Shown piece after piece: positions 23,244 through 36,290 of a stretch of DNA of 64,000 bases (positions are counted from its first letter, which is position 1; every line of letters starts with the position of its first letter). Both the position numbers and the translations under genes were made by a program. Source of the DNA: Sipunculus nudus. Its lineage: Eukaryota; Annelida; Sipuncula; Golfingiida; Sipunculidae. Where the stretch lies: the NCBI GenBank assembly GCA_026874595.1, contig CM049310.1:79789056-79853055 (forward strand), read 5' to 3'. The notes beneath the pieces were generated by a model. It worked only from the letters and a program-made list of their open reading frames with translations, was not told where the DNA came from and searched no databases.

Positions 23244-24545
23244 TATTAACTTCGTATAACAGGACCCAGTCAAAACGTACAAACGTAAAAGGCAACATGG
23301 CCGCCAGATTAAAAATGTTAATAACTTAAGTTATAATATCCCTAGAAAACTCTGCCAGTACTCTATTTTATGTTTTTGGGCTGGGGAATTCAATTGCTGA
23401 GGTTCAAAACCTCTCCAGATACTTTTCATTGTTCATTTAATCAAGATATTGGTAATATTCCCATTAGTTCAGCGGTTCAGATGCAGGTTTAGAAGAATGT
23501 TTCAAAGGATAAAGAAAGAATGTCCTAGAATTGACTTTCAAGTGCACTATTTCTAAGTTTTTGGGTCAAGAAAATCATTTATAAAGGTTTCAAGTCATTA
23601 TAATGACTCTGTCAATGAATTCGAGTGAAATTGTGCTAAAATTGTCTTCTTTACCAGCACCTCGAATGGTAAAACTTATTCGTAAAAATACTGTGCTGAA
23701 ATTTATCATACAAAATGTATGTTATTTGTATTTTAGTATTTATAAATGTATGAGTATTTAAGTGTTAATATATCATGTCTCTTTCAATGTGATGGAATGG
23801 ACAGTTGAGTGGTAAAACGCTGGCAACTAAGGTTCTATCTACTTTGTTGCTATGAGAGTGGGTTGTAGTGACCCGATAAGGATCGATGGTTCTTCTGGGT
23901 CCTCTAATTTAACCCCCCCCCCCCCGCTATGCAACCATCCAAGCCATTTAGAATGCCTTGTATTATTTAATATAACTAGCTGTGCAATCCACATAAATAA
24001 ACTACCTGTCAGTTATATAGATTTAATGACCCATGTTCCATTAGCTGATGTTGCAGCTTTCAGACTCTTTGCTTGCTAAAGACAGAGTTAGTACATATTT
24101 AGAGGCTCACAACATTGTCCTTTTTTTAAAGAATAGGTTTAGGTCTGTTGGTATTACTTTCTTTTCGATTTATTGGGGCTATCAGTGCTATAAAGACGGA
24201 ATGTTATTAGAAAAAAAAGTCATAACCTGTCGCTAAGACATTAAAGCGAATTTCTTAGTTTCTGACGAGATTTCACCATTATGATATTGCAACATCGACG
24301 CGGTTTGAACAGAGGACCTAAAACTCCGTGTTTTACCTGGAGAAAAACGCCCTTGTCCTAGCATGGAGAATATGGGCAACAGAGACTTAATTTTTAGATT
24401 TCCAAGGAGATTATCAGGAACCTCCCTGGATTTGTAGTTAGAAGAATCTGGGTCAAATGATTACGATTTGTGCCCTGTTAACGGACAACCCCATCTTTGA
24501 AGGTCACAAAAAAAAATGCGTAAAAATAGGGAAAAATCCAGGTGG
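22660..24545. other. 1.9-kb segment present in unit 1, absent in unit 3
   Basis: Unit 3 goes directly from actacgatgattactc to ccagtctaaagaaa near 60483-60520. The segment contains the (AT)n tract at 23186-23240, a C run near 23912, and part of a GACAGACA-type repeat copy. No terminal inverted repeats or gene were recognised, so insertion and deletion are both possible. Confidence 0.45.
23186..23240. repeat. (AT)n microsatellite
   Basis: Pure AT dinucleotides within the segment present only in unit 1. Confidence 0.95.
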
Positions 24546-24890
24546 CGCCACCAGTCTAAAGAAAATGCTTAAACACTCCATGATCAATATGCATTCAATA
24601 ATCATGGCGATCAATGCATTAGCTGTTCAGATACTGGAGCTTTTGTATTAATTTTGTAATTATTCTTGGGGGGGGGGGGGGAGTACACCAGATCTGAGCC
24701 CCATAGCTCGGAGGATATGGACAATAGAGACTTAATTTCAGGTTTTCAAGGAGATTTTCCCTAAACCTCCCTGGATGTAAAGTTAGAATATTCAATATGT
24801 CCAGAAGTTACGACATATGCCTTGTTAACGGACAGACAGACAAACAGACGGACGACGGACAAAGGATGATCTCTATAGTATAGATGACTA
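24366..24890. repeat. two copies of an interspersed repeat ending in GACAGACA/GGACGACGG
   Basis: The core words caagGAGATTttc, aacctccctggatgt and ttaacggacagacag occur at 24366-24490 (truncated) and 24714-24870, and again at 60662-60830. The second copy ends in cggacgacggacaaagg. The order of the words is the same each time, so this is an interspersed repeat family. A long G run separates the first two copies at about 24669-24681. Confidence 0.5.
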
Positions 24891-25459
24891 AAAAAGCTGT
24901 ACATTGTGCAACTCCTGAGGTCACAACTAAAAGCAGCCCTTATTTTTAATACAATCGAAGAAAATATAAATACTCGCATACAATAATATATTGATCAGAT
25001 TATCACGTGGGATACATGTACATGTAAAAATTAATCAGTTCTACATTATTCTTCAAATTTTGATACAGATCCTCTCCCGTTGGGACGCTTTAAAATTCCT
25101 TACGACTCTCTTATATCAAAAATACAATATCATCTCTATACACCCTTCCACAACAAATTGGTAGCAATGGGACTTTCTCTTTCCTCATGTGTCCCATCTG
25201 TGGTACTTTTTGCAAACACTTCTCTAGTGAATAGGGTGTCATTCCATATGTTCTTCTCGCGTGAGACTTTTGCTTTTGATCTTGCTCACACCAAATCTTC
25301 AGAAATTTTTAATTAATAAATAAAAGATAATTACTCTTTTATTATTATTTTCGAATAACTTTTGTTTTGTATTTGGTAAATTTTACCCAAAAAATGCTCT
25401 TAAAAGGAATCTAGGCATTCGTTTTCATTATTTACCACTACACATTGATGTAATTTCAG

Positions 25460-25534
25460 CCGGAAGCCTCCTCTTGACAATTTGGGCTGTCGTAGTTGTA
25501 GGAATGTTACTATTAACGCTGATTTTTACAATCT
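25460..25534 (+). CDS. beta2: transmembrane exon (orphan)
   Basis: The acceptor taatttcag is followed by AGSLLLTIWAVVVVGMLLLT, a single helix, with donor ct|gtaaaa (alternative end 25559). It is the best-conserved beta exon across units. No Ig exon lies upstream in this unit: sequence equal to about 61210 joins sequence equal to about 62600 at 25262-25285. The exon is therefore probably orphaned, unless it is spliced to alpha1 exons far upstream. Confidence 0.6.
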
Positions 25535-26094
25535 GTAAAATAAAGGTGCAGAGGAAGAGGTTTGTTGCCATTTTGTGGGGTTTTTTTCATATCATTCGGT
25601 TTTAACAAATAGAATCTTAAGATAGGCCGCTTTACTCGGTGGACAAAATGCCTTATGGCAGTTAGACGTAATTTGAGACTTCTGTTTGAAATGAACAATT
25701 ATCAAAAATAGTCATGAATATATTTGATTTAAATATAATTTTAGGTTAATAAAAATATTCATTAAAAGATGACATTGGCTCGGGCAACATGTTTTTTATT
25801 ATGAGCAGGGCTAACAGTTTAACCAGGACCGGTTATCCTACTTCAGCACACGCAAAAGTTTTTGACAGCTTAAAAGCCATTGACAAAGAACCTTTAATCC
25901 CGTATCATTTTCTTCCTTTCTTATATTATTATTTTGTATATGGTATGTTTAAAATATAAAAAAGTTAAATCAAAATAATAACTTCGGATAGGTTAAACCT
26001 ATCAGAAGTCCTTTCGAGGCCGACACAACGAAGTTTTAATATATATAAATATATATACATACTTCGTATGAAAGTCTAATCATCTCTTTTGCAG

Positions 26095-26192
26095 ACGTAC
26101 CCCTTAACACGAAAGCTAGAACTGTGAATTTTGAGCCTGAATTAGCGAATGATCCTGTATTCAATGAAAGAGAGAAGCAGATATTTTTTTAA
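26095..26192 (+). CDS. beta2: cytoplasmic tail exon (orphan)
   Basis: After ctcttttgcag, phase 1 reads VPLNTKARTVNFEPELAND, continues PVFNEREKQIFF, and stops. The unit 4 copy (63394) keeps the frame and extends further. It has no tyrosine. Together with the exon at 25460 it is what is left of a beta gene in unit 2. Confidence 0.45.
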
Positions 26193-28127
26193 ACAGTTAC
26201 CACAGGAACATAACTAAATGAAAGGAAATAAAAGAGCGACTCAAAATATCACAAAGATCCTAAGAATTACGCGAGAAGAGAACAGTGTACTGAAACAAAC
26301 GCGACCGACCTGATTGAGAACTTGACATTCTCTAGAAAAAGAACTGTTCGTTCGGTTACAAATATGATACATGTATACAATATGCATTTATGAGAGTGAA
26401 CTTATTTACAAAAAGCAGTTTTTTACTTCGAAACTGGACCCAAGGCCCATCATGAAACGACCTTAGGACCTGTTTATCGTATTTGACTCAGTTAAATTGA
26501 TAAGGGTTTAATGGTTGATGGGTTTATTTCTTGAAGGCATATCAAAACAAGCATTTTTTTTTTAATTTCGAATAGGCATTTCCACCACTACTTCTTGCAT
26601 TCTACATGTAAACCTTGGACTAAAAATATATGATAACTTATTGTTTATAGGGTGCAGTTTGAAGGGATATATTGCGATCAGACAAACAGAGTGCTTTACA
26701 TGATCATATAACCAAATAATAATAGGCCAAAACAGAGAGGAAGAAACGACAAGTATAACCATCTTATATTTCCAAATACCTTAAAATTTGGAATTTTTTA
26801 TTAACATATTTCATTATGCAATCATATTCACTATAATTACAAAAACGCTTGTGTCAGTCATCGTAAATTTCAGGAAAGGCGTCATTATATCTTAAACTTA
26901 TATAACTAAAGGGCAAATATTAAAACCCACCTTTCAAGGAAAACATTTTTTGTTGTTTTCATGAACAACATGTTTCCTGTGGTAAACTATTAGGTAAATT
27001 ATATATTATATGATCTGATATCAATTATAATATCAATATTTGGTTTAAATGTATATCACAAATTCGTTATACTTTATAAGATTAATATTTTGCCTTTTGA
27101 TTTACGATTCTACAGACATTTATAACGTAAATAAGACGCAGATGCGGCTATTGAGTATAAATTACTTTTTTAACTGTGTATATGGAGCATTTAATTTCCC
27201 GAAATTTCTATTCTGATTCGATAATTTCCCTTTCGGGAATATCCCAGATATGAAACCCCCGCGAAACAATACGCCAAGTACTACCGCAAATTGTATCAAC
27301 TGCCCATCAATCCCCGCCAGCCACGAGACGTTCCTTCAGATCGATATGGCGTTACACGACACTATTACTTACTTGGTTATATGCTTTCAAAACCTATTCC
27401 CCCTGATCATTTATATGCCTATGATCACATGCAGCATAAACATTTTCCATCAGCAGGGATGAGTAGGCGAACTAGACATTTTCTCAGGGAAAGATATTAA
27501 AAGGATACAGAGCCATTTTGTAACGAGATAGATGCAACTGACTTCGAACAGTCTCATTTTGTCATCTAATAGGTGTTGCTATCTAGAAAAATGAAGTAAA
27601 ACAACCTTGAATAAGAATATTGTAAAATCATTTTGCAAATAAGAATCTTTAACTAATGTTAGAATTCGAATGATACAAAGTTAATGTATGCCTAAATATC
27701 TGAATCGAGTGACATTATTCCGAGAGATAAACTAAAGTTATTTCTTTTAAAGTGCATAGCTAGGAAGGAATCAATAATTAATATATAATTTTAGATTTCA
27801 CAATATTTGCTGAAAATAAAGACATTTAAAATTACTAATAAAGATAGATATTCATTTATTAAGGAGGGGAACTATGACGCAGAAAATAGAAAGCTGTATT
27901 TCTTGCCAAGAAGGTGTGTAAAAAATTAATATTTTCTTTTGCCAAAACCGATACCAATATAGTGGTTAGAAACCAGGGAATCATACAAATAGCCAACATG
28001 ATAGGACTTAACATGGACATCATAGTAGCAAAGAGCGAACCTGAGGTAACAGTTCAACATGTCGGCAGGATCTTTGCCATAACAAGAATGTATGATAACA
28101 ACCTAGCTATATATCACTCTTAAACAT
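26193..28127. other. non-coding paralogous region of unit 2
   Basis: It aligns with 2469-6385 and with 39344-41475 in blocks. A frame at 27914-28123 (IVVRNQGIIQIANMIG) is open here but frameshifted by one base in unit 1 and broken in unit 3, with unconstrained substitutions. Confidence 0.45.
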
Positions 28128-28828
28128 GGCCATAGGTATACGGTAGTCCACCATGTTTATTTAACTGTAGTACCGTCGTATCCTATAACTCGCTTAACGG
28201 TATACTACCGTGAACTGGACTAGTGCCAGCGTACTTGTATCTTGCCTTGTGGTCACTCTGGGATGACCACGCGCAGAATTTCTTTGATAATTCAGTTTTA
28301 CTTGAAATTTGACATTTCAAGCAGCTCGCACAGGTAAACAATTTCGAATTATCTAATTTTTTTCGGTGAGTTAACCTTTATACCTTTTTTAACTATTTTA
28401 GGAATCTTTGACGGAATGGTATATATAACACGTATTATATATATTTCGATGGTAAATTTAGATTTGTACCAAAACTGGGTTCTAAAAATGTCCTCATCAC
28501 TGTCCGTGCTGTGTTTTGTGTATATTGTGCATGTGTGAGAGTGTGTTGACATTGTTATTTAAACATATTTCATATATATCTGCCCCGCGTGTGCATCACA
28601 TAAAGGCCTATATCTTTTCCTATTTAAATACACCCCTTTAAATTGATAACATTATGATGATACCACTGCTGTACTTTTTACATAATGTTGCCTGTTTGAG
28701 ATGTATTATTTCTCACCTAATGCTGTTATGTGGAACAACATGTATGCCATTCATGTACATTTGCTTAACTATACGAGTCTTTCTATTAAAAAAATTAAAA
28801 TTTGATACTTTGCATTTACAACTCAAAG

Positions 28829-28830
<2 letters not shown>

Positions 28831-28904
<74 letters not shown>
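28831..28904. repeat. (AT)n microsatellite
   Basis: AT dinucleotides with one short interruption (atttat). Confidence 0.95.
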
Positions 28905-28905
<1 letters not shown>

Positions 28906-28968
28906 GATACATTTCAGACAAAAATAATGTCTATGTAAATGATCCTTTTTGTATTTTCTCCATTCCAG

Positions 28969-29082
28969 AATGTTAGTTTGACCAAGAACAGAGTAACAAC
29001 ATATACAGTCATCATCGCCTCGATGAATAAGACTGATACGGACTTTGGATTAAAGCGGAAAATAGGTCCACATGAATATTAG
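28969..29082 (+). pseudogene. possible Ig-like exon fragment (unit 2)
   Basis: A 38-codon frame after the acceptor tttctccattccag reads NVSLTKNRVTTYTVIIAS and then MNKTDTDFGL, similar to an Ig E-F strand, but Tyr-x-Cys is absent. See the paralogue at 7204. Confidence 0.25.
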
Positions 29083-30320
29083 CATCTTTGACTTGGTATA
29101 TTTGTTTCTTATATATTGGCCTACATACAGTATCATATAGTGGTGATACGGAAATTGTCCCGTATAATTTGTACAGGTTGATTTATCACATTGTGATAAA
29201 AACGTGAATTCATCACCACGCTGACTGCATGACTCTCACAGGACTCAACAGTCATATTTTAAATATGAATTTGTAAAATGCGATACTGAGGTACAAGACT
29301 TGTATAAACAATTATTAACTCCTTCCGCGTTTGTGTTCAATATCGCACGGGTGATTTTGTGTTCATGAAAATATGCATATATACACGATTATGGTGAAGC
29401 TTGTTTCTTCCCCCGTATTTTTTTAATGTATGTTTATTGATAATTATGTTCTTTATAATTAAAGTTCCCCCTTGCATATACTTTCGATTGTATCCGTTTC
29501 ATTCCTTCAGTTTTTTTCTATTTTAGCTGATCTTAATACCTGGCATTTACAGAAATCATAATTTACAGTGACACAGGATCATAACTGTGTAAGCCTTCCG
29601 CCCGCCATAAGCTATAAGCCAGTAATATAATAATTTTTATGATATTAATAATAACGGGCTTTGCTAGGTACCACAGTATTATTATAGAGAATACCGTGAA
29701 TATACGGTATTCTACCGTATTTTTTACCCGAAACGTTGGTAATTCGTTTTAATTCTACCGTACACTTACGACTCTTCTCTATGAGTGTAGCTGTGTAAGA
29801 TTTGGGGACTTACTTTTTCCCCATTTGTATCGTATTGTGTGTAATATAGCGGCAAGCAATGCATTGGCGTTTATTCTATTTAGTTTGCAATAACACTAAT
29901 TTATAAAAATTTAGTAAATTGTTTTGTAAATGCATGGAAAAGTTTAAAATTATATTTAATAAAAAGTAACACTTACATGGAATTATAAGTTTTAAAATTT
30001 ATTAAAAAAAAACAGAAAAAAGTAAATATCAAGTTACATATCATATAAATGTCTTATTTATTTTTAAAAAATGTGTAACAATTTCGCTTACATCAAAATC
30101 AATAATTAATACAAATATGGAAACGTTCAATAATCTCTCTTAAATTAATCGGTGCAAGTCATATGTTTTTCCAAGACCATTTTTAAGCACAATACGTATA
30201 CACAAAAAAAAAGAAAAATATTTACTCCTCTTCCTGCTAGGTATGATATCGCTGCTGAGTCTTAAGGTAAGGATCACTTTTGTTGATTAACTGACTGGGA
30301 TTAAAACGAAGGCTGTGTTG

Positions 30321-31009
30321 CGGCCCCTATTTTAATAACTTTCTTTATTGTAATAATTATTACATTAGGTGTAATAATTATTACATTAGGGGTTGCAAAT
30401 GGGCTGTTTTTTCATAAACCCTATTGTAATAACTATCAATATTGTTATAATTAATACAATAGGGGTAGCAAATGGGCTGTTTCTCATTACCCCTATTGTA
30501 ATAACTATCAATTTTGTTAATATACTTACATTAGGGTTGCAAATGCAACACCTATTGTTATAACATTTTTATTACATTAAGGGTTGTGACTGGAAAGGTT
30601 TTTGTTTACCAGCTTTGATGAAGAACTGTTAAATCCTAACACTAGAAATATAATTGATTACAATAAGAAACGGTATTACAATACAGGTTTGACCGAACAA
30701 ACCCTTTTGCAATAACCGTTTGTAATGTAATAATCATGCGATCACTATATGGTAATTTAGTTAAATTTAGTTAGAGTATGTGTTCACATTATTTACCAGT
30801 TATTCACCAAAGGTGGCGTACAACACCTTTGTAACCTCCACCCTTAATGTAATAAAACATTATTACAATAGGGGTTGCAAATGCAGCCTCTAATGTAATA
30901 ATTATAACAATAGTGCACGTTATTAGAATAGGGGTTATGCGAAACAGCCCATTTGTGACACCTTATGTAATAATTATAACAATAGAGAACATCATTACAA
31001 TATGGGCCG
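30321..31009. mobile_element. foldback element with long inverted arms of hairpin repeats (best copy)
   Basis: The left arm (about 30321-30640) and the reverse complement of the right arm (about 30800-31009) run in parallel: cggccc end, TATTGTAATAA hairpins, GCAAATGGGCTGTTT, then attacattaagggt and a shared inner stretch. Within the left arm the hairpin unit repeats about every 73 bp (30418, 30490). The centre holds aaacggtattacaatacagg. No ORF is seen. Long arms built of tandem repeats resemble foldback-type DNA elements; the family is not assigned. Confidence 0.6.
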
Positions 31010-32710
31010 TAACATTGCTGGCTAGTCAGGGATTTGTCCCCATGCCTGATTGGTGCACCTGACGCTGTCCCGGGTGTCCTTGACATGCTCTGACATTGCC
31101 TCACAGACACATTTGAAAATGTTGATAGTGTCTCCCATATAGCGGAATAGGTTTGGGAGGAACCTTGGAGAGGCCATGATGGCTATATCTAGACTGTGGT
31201 GCTGTTAATCATATGGGCACTGCAGGTGCCTACCATCTTTTAACACATTCACTGCCGATTATTATAGATCTGAGCAGAGACCTGAACACCAAAAAAAATG
31301 GTCACGTGGTTAAGTCCTCAGCGGGGGTATCATTCGCAGAATCCTAGTGATGATAGTAGCTACCTGGAGTATGGTAACCCCCCCCCCCCACCTTTAATTA
31401 CCTGTCTGAAATTCGTCGGTTTACTTTGGATACATTTTGCTCCGTGGATTACCAACCAGCGTATCCTGGGGGCTGTTTGCTCCGACTTTTGGAGAATATC
31501 GTCATCTCGAATTGAAGTTGTGCATAAGATTACGCTACCTTTGGATTATCTGGTAATAGCAAACTGCGGATTCATTTGAACTTTATGAATACACTATGGA
31601 TTACCAATTTACAATTTGGTGTGATTACGGCTTGGAGCATGTAAGTAGATAAGAAATATTCTACCTTATTGATTTTACATACCATTTTATCTTAAAAGAC
31701 TTTTGTATTAATTTTCTTTGCTCATATCCTCAGTGAGTTCATTCGAGTGAGTTCTCCACTGTAAGAAATGGCACCTTCTACCTTTTGATTCAAAGGCAAC
31801 TGGGTCACTGGACGGGTGAGGTCAGCTTTTGCCTTAAGGCCAATTTTTACCTTGTTATAAGAAGTAACCTATACCGAGAGTGTCATTTAAACTATTATAT
31901 TATAGTCATATTTTGGTTCTACCAAACGCAGGCTCCATCGGCTAAGAAATTCTTCCAACACGAAATATGGTAACCTCATTTTCCTTGGTTCTCAATACTT
32001 CACATTACAGACACCGGAAAGTCCTCTGCATGCTACTGACACATTGACTACGGGACAGTCTGTGTTATACGCATGTACTTCCTCTAAAAATTTATACGAC
32101 AGACTGCTGGTCGTAGAATACAAATCCTAGCCTTTACCCTTATCAAAACTTATTCATATAATCACAATTTATTGTGATTCAGCTCCTTTTTCTCACAGAC
32201 TTTAATTTTACTTATTTGTTTAGTACAGTACTGTTGGGGTGCAGATGACTCTTAATCCTATGATAGAACGAAACTTTGGGTAGCGCCTTCTGTGATTAAC
32301 ACACTTTTTCACTGACATTTTTCTGATTGCTCGAATCCTATATCTCGGTACATAACATAAAGTCCACTGAGTCTTCTCTTTCCAATAACCACATACAATT
32401 ATCTATCTTTTTATCATTCTATAATATTTGCAATATTGACACGTCCTTAGACAACGTCCTAACTGTTATATATCTGACTGAAGGAAATCGTACATATTAA
32501 TAATCATGTAATTATCAATGCTATGGCCATGAAAACAAGGTTCTGATTTATATTAAACCTATTTCCGAATAAGTTCCGATTTTCATGTGACGTTCCCTTA
32601 GTATCTTCCGGTCTCAGTAATCATTCACTGAGAGTGTATGCAACTTATATAGAATAAATATTTCGCCCATAATAATAGAAACAAATGATATGTAATTTTG
32701 TGGCGGCCAG
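31010..32710. other. non-coding paralogous region of unit 2
   Basis: It aligns with 9014-10780 and 44840-46170, with small deletions between copies. No gene is seen. Confidence 0.45.
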
Positions 32711-32711
32711 C

Positions 32712-32924
32712 TTATGAAGCCGCTCGCGGTCTAGCCGTGAGATCAGTAGGCAATGATAATTGGGCTGGTAAGCCTACTTCAGTCCTGATACAAGCAATAT
32801 CGAGGAATGCATCGCTATGGTCTTCCATCATGTCCTTCATATTGTGGTAAACAGCGCATAATCTTAACATTATGCTACGAATGATTAATAAACACAAGAG
32901 AATATATGTAAACTCATAACCCAA
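32712..32924 (-). other. short minus-strand frame, unit 2 copy
   Basis: It reads MKDMMEDHSDAFLDIAC and ends TARPRAAS at the same stop as 10806-11003. See that entry for the argument and its weakness. Confidence 0.2.
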
Positions 32925-33207
32925 ACTGAGACCCCGTCTCTATGGTAACGAGTCATTTCCTGTATCGGGTACAAGTTGGTTGCCGTCCAGTAACACATGC
33001 GAGCCATGTCTCTAATCATGCAGTCAGAAATTCAACAAACATGCGGAGGAATTCACCAATATGCTGAGTTAAAACGGTACTTTTCGCTTTCATGTTTGGT
33101 GTTGTTTTAAAGTACACAAAAAATGCAGTGTATCTGAAGGCCGTGAGGCGTTGTCAAAAATGACATAAACATTTGCATCCTCATGGGGCCTTTTTATGCG
33201 CTCCAGA

Positions 33208-33210
<3 letters not shown>

Positions 33211-33282
<72 letters not shown>
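33211..33282. repeat. (AT)n microsatellite at a deletion junction
   Basis: The left flank matches unit 1 near 11340 and the right flank matches unit 1 near 13060. About 1.7 kb holding the alpha leader, Ig and stalk exons is missing here. Confidence 0.9.
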
Positions 33283-33474
33283 TGTATGTGGTATTGAAGG
33301 TATTATGTTTATATGTTACCTAGGGTCCATTTTGAACAAATAAATAATTGTAATGTTCTAACTGCATGCAGATGTCACGATGTAATATGCGCATACAGCT
33401 CTGACATAAGCAAACGTAAATCTATCTTTCATATTGATATTTTTCACAAAAATAAATTCACTAAAAGCACAGTA

Positions 33475-35440
33475 TTCCTCCTCTCTCTCTATTTCTCTCC
33501 CTCTCTCATTCTGTACCAATTTTTTTTTTGCATGAGAGGCATGAGAGGTTTGTCATATTAATGTTGTTATATATCCCCGTTACTCAGTTTTGCCTTAAAG
33601 ATTTTGCTCTTAATCCAAACTATTACTTTAAAATGAGACTGACATTTCAAAGTGTCGCAAACTATAATGTGCTTGACATTTGAACAAGCGCCAAAATAGA
33701 TAACTAAGTACAATGAAAATGATGTTTTAGATTTCATTGAAATTCTGTAAGATTTTGAATATATTGATGACTAACTCTCACCATCTATTGTGTATCCTAC
33801 GTCTGACTGACCGAAGATCAGTACGCGGTCAAGCATCTCTGGTCTATGACTATGTCTATGACGTCGTCCCCAGGAGCTTCTTCGCATTACGGTAATAATG
33901 ATAGATGTTGATGATGGTTTTATCCGCGGAAGCCGACAGACGAAAAATTTCCATTTCATTGTTGTGTTTTATGTATCTTTCTCGGGGGAGGGCTGCTTGA
34001 AATGAAGGTTCTACTTCCATTTGGGAGTGGGATTCTGACTGTCTTTGGTTGTGTTGCCATATTGACGTTATTCTCATTAGGTGTGTGGTCCCTTATGTAC
34101 TGACATCCTTTGTAGGCTGAAGAAAGGGGTCCACGGCAATTTCCACACGTGAATTTTTCGGTAAGTTTCGTAAAAGGCGACTTATATTGTTATGTAGACC
34201 TCTGTTGTGAACCGTTCCGGGCAAATGCCCACGCTATTCTGGAGAGCCTGGTCTGCGGTCGCTTTGTCCGAGAAGATAATCTTAACTCGTCATTGTTGAT
34301 TTTCCTTGGCGTGTGTTTTTAACCGCTTTGCTGTAGTGGGAGTTGGGTACAGTTGGTCCACTTGTTGAGTCTCTGCGATATTCACAGAAATTCCTTTCAC
34401 TACTTCCGGGAATTCACGCTTCTTTTCTTTTCTTCAGGCGGCGTTTGGGTCTGTGGGTTGTAGCTGTTACATCTGTTACATATTAAAATTCCTGTGTGTT
34501 TCTCTAGAGATTTAAGTCCTGTAGTTTTTCCACGGCATCAGGAGAATTAGAGTAAAACATTATCTCGAATAGCGGTGATAGTATCAAAACACAGTCCAGG
34601 GAATGTGTATTGAGGTAGCCTATAACGACGGACTCTGTTGTCCAGTATGTCAGGGGAACCCCGCACACTAGGTATCCTGTAACCATAACGTAAGTGTAGA
34701 CACTCAGTATGAACTGAACTATAGACGTGGCGAACACTATACTGGGGCCCAAACAGCTATCTTACCTTTATAAACTGAAGGTAATCCATTGGAGCTTTTA
34801 TAAAATTAGTCAAGAAAACGTGGGTATCATCACACACAGGCTGCTAGTTTTGTTTATATTAACATGTTTGTTATATGTGGGGACCTTCCAAAATAACCGA
34901 AACAAATTCAACAAGGGCATCTTGCGGCAATTCAGATGAGCTTTACAAATGGCGTTTTGCAACAAGTGACCTTTCTAACTCCGCATATATGTAGTCCACT
35001 ACCTTAGATTACATGTTTTTCCTGTTTGTTAATATTGCTGTGTTTATAAACACTTTGTTGATACACAAGTTCAAACATCCTGCACAGAGGCCTTACAAGA
35101 ACTGTTCATAACCAGAATTACTCTTAGATCATAAATATATGCACAGATGAAACCAGAAATCACATAAATTCTGTTTCCAAAGGTAGGTGAATAGGCACCT
35201 TTATGCACAACTGTAATTGGAAGGCTAGAACACGACAGTTTCCAAACACGTTCATTCATCAGCATATTGCGCTTTTTAATAGAGGGAGAGTACCTACAGG
35301 CTGAATATAAGGTACCTTTTTTCGAATAAGCATAAATATATCTATTATCAAAAGATAAGACAATTTTTTTTAAATTTAGGACAAAGAATATCTAAACTGT
35401 AGTTTAACGGATGGTATGACAAATCATTTGATGTTAGTAA
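33475..35440. other. segment found only in unit 2, includes a LINE ORF1 remnant
   Basis: The flanks on either side match unit 1 at about 13210 and 13240. The segment has no counterpart in units 1 or 3. Its middle contains a degraded gag-like ORF on the minus strand, annotated separately. The rest is unassigned. Confidence 0.45.
33780..34500 (-). mobile_element. degraded LINE ORF1 (gag-like) with zinc knuckle
   Basis: On the minus strand, 34103-34147 reads CGNCRGPLSSAYKGC, like the C-x2-C...AYKGC knuckle of jockey-type ORF1 proteins. The position that is usually His is Leu here. Open stretches follow (NMATQPKTVRIPLPNGSR) but are broken by stops and shifts. It is a dead fragment. Confidence 0.5.
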
Positions 35441-36290
35441 TTTAAATGATACATGGATCACACAGTGATATCAGAACACTCCACCACCTTTAGCAAGACG
35501 ATGCTGCCAATCAAAGTTGACAAGACCGGCATTGACACTGACAGTCACTGACATTTGTCCAATAATCACCAACAAGGTTGAACATGACACAGTTGTGATA
35601 ATTACACACACCCAGGTGTTGTAGACACCGGGCCTGGATGACACCAAGATACAAAACAAATTGTAGGAAGCGAGTGCTACCGCCCTGTCACAGAGTCCGA
35701 AACCAAAATGGAAACTCCATATGTACATACTTAGATTATAAAGTAGATTAGTTAGCGTACAAAATGGAGGCGCTGACTGCCACGAGAAGTCCAAAACAAA
35801 CCTCAACCTCTGCTGCTGTATTATTTATCAGTATCAATATAAGTCAGATGTTAAGAGCGCATAAAATGAGTATGGACTCTAGAGCCTTTTATTAGTTGGA
35901 GTTAACTGGTGGTGCCACATATACTTTCATTTTTATTCCTTTTTTTAATTCTTCTTTGTATTTAAGGAATCAAAGAAGCCCAATGTTTTCTTTTCTAATA
36001 TGATATAACTTTTCAAAATCTGAATGTGCATGATAAAAGATCCATAATACATTCTCAGTAAGCTTTCGAATGTCTGCAGGACACACTGAAAAAGCTCTAC
36101 ACATTACAAATAATTTATGAATAAATTATTCAGCAGCTTTCTATAAAGGTTGAAACAGTAAAATATCACTGAAATGATCAAAATGTTAGATGTATTAATG
36201 ATACACCCAGCAATGATTCGGATGAATATACTTTTATACCTGATAAAATAAATACTTTTTTTTATTATTTTGAAAGTTTCCTTCAGTTTT
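35441..36290. other. unit 2 counterpart of the alpha stalk-to-transmembrane intron
   Basis: It aligns with unit 1 at about 13240-14200 but lacks the SINE-like insertion. The transmembrane and tail exons that should follow are absent. Confidence 0.45.

Larger units (their letters stand above)
28128..29772. mobile_element. element bounded by ACGG/CCGT-rich inverted repeats (unit 2)
   Basis: The paralogue of 6386-8045. The left end is ggccataggtatacggtag and the right end contains ctaccgtacacttacg. The interior carries the (AT)n tract at 28831-28904 and the possible Ig-like fragment at 28969. Confidence 0.4.

Noticed and set aside
27914-28123. Frame IVVRNQGIIQIANMIG, ending with MYDNNLAIYHS
   Set aside because: The tyrosine-rich end recalls the alpha tail, but unit 1 has a one-base shift, unit 3 is broken, and substitutions are unconstrained.
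28654-28938. 94-codon ORF with a long Ile-Tyr run
   Set aside because: Translation of an (AT)n microsatellite. The same applies to 448-804 minus, 41750-41953 and 52382-52630.
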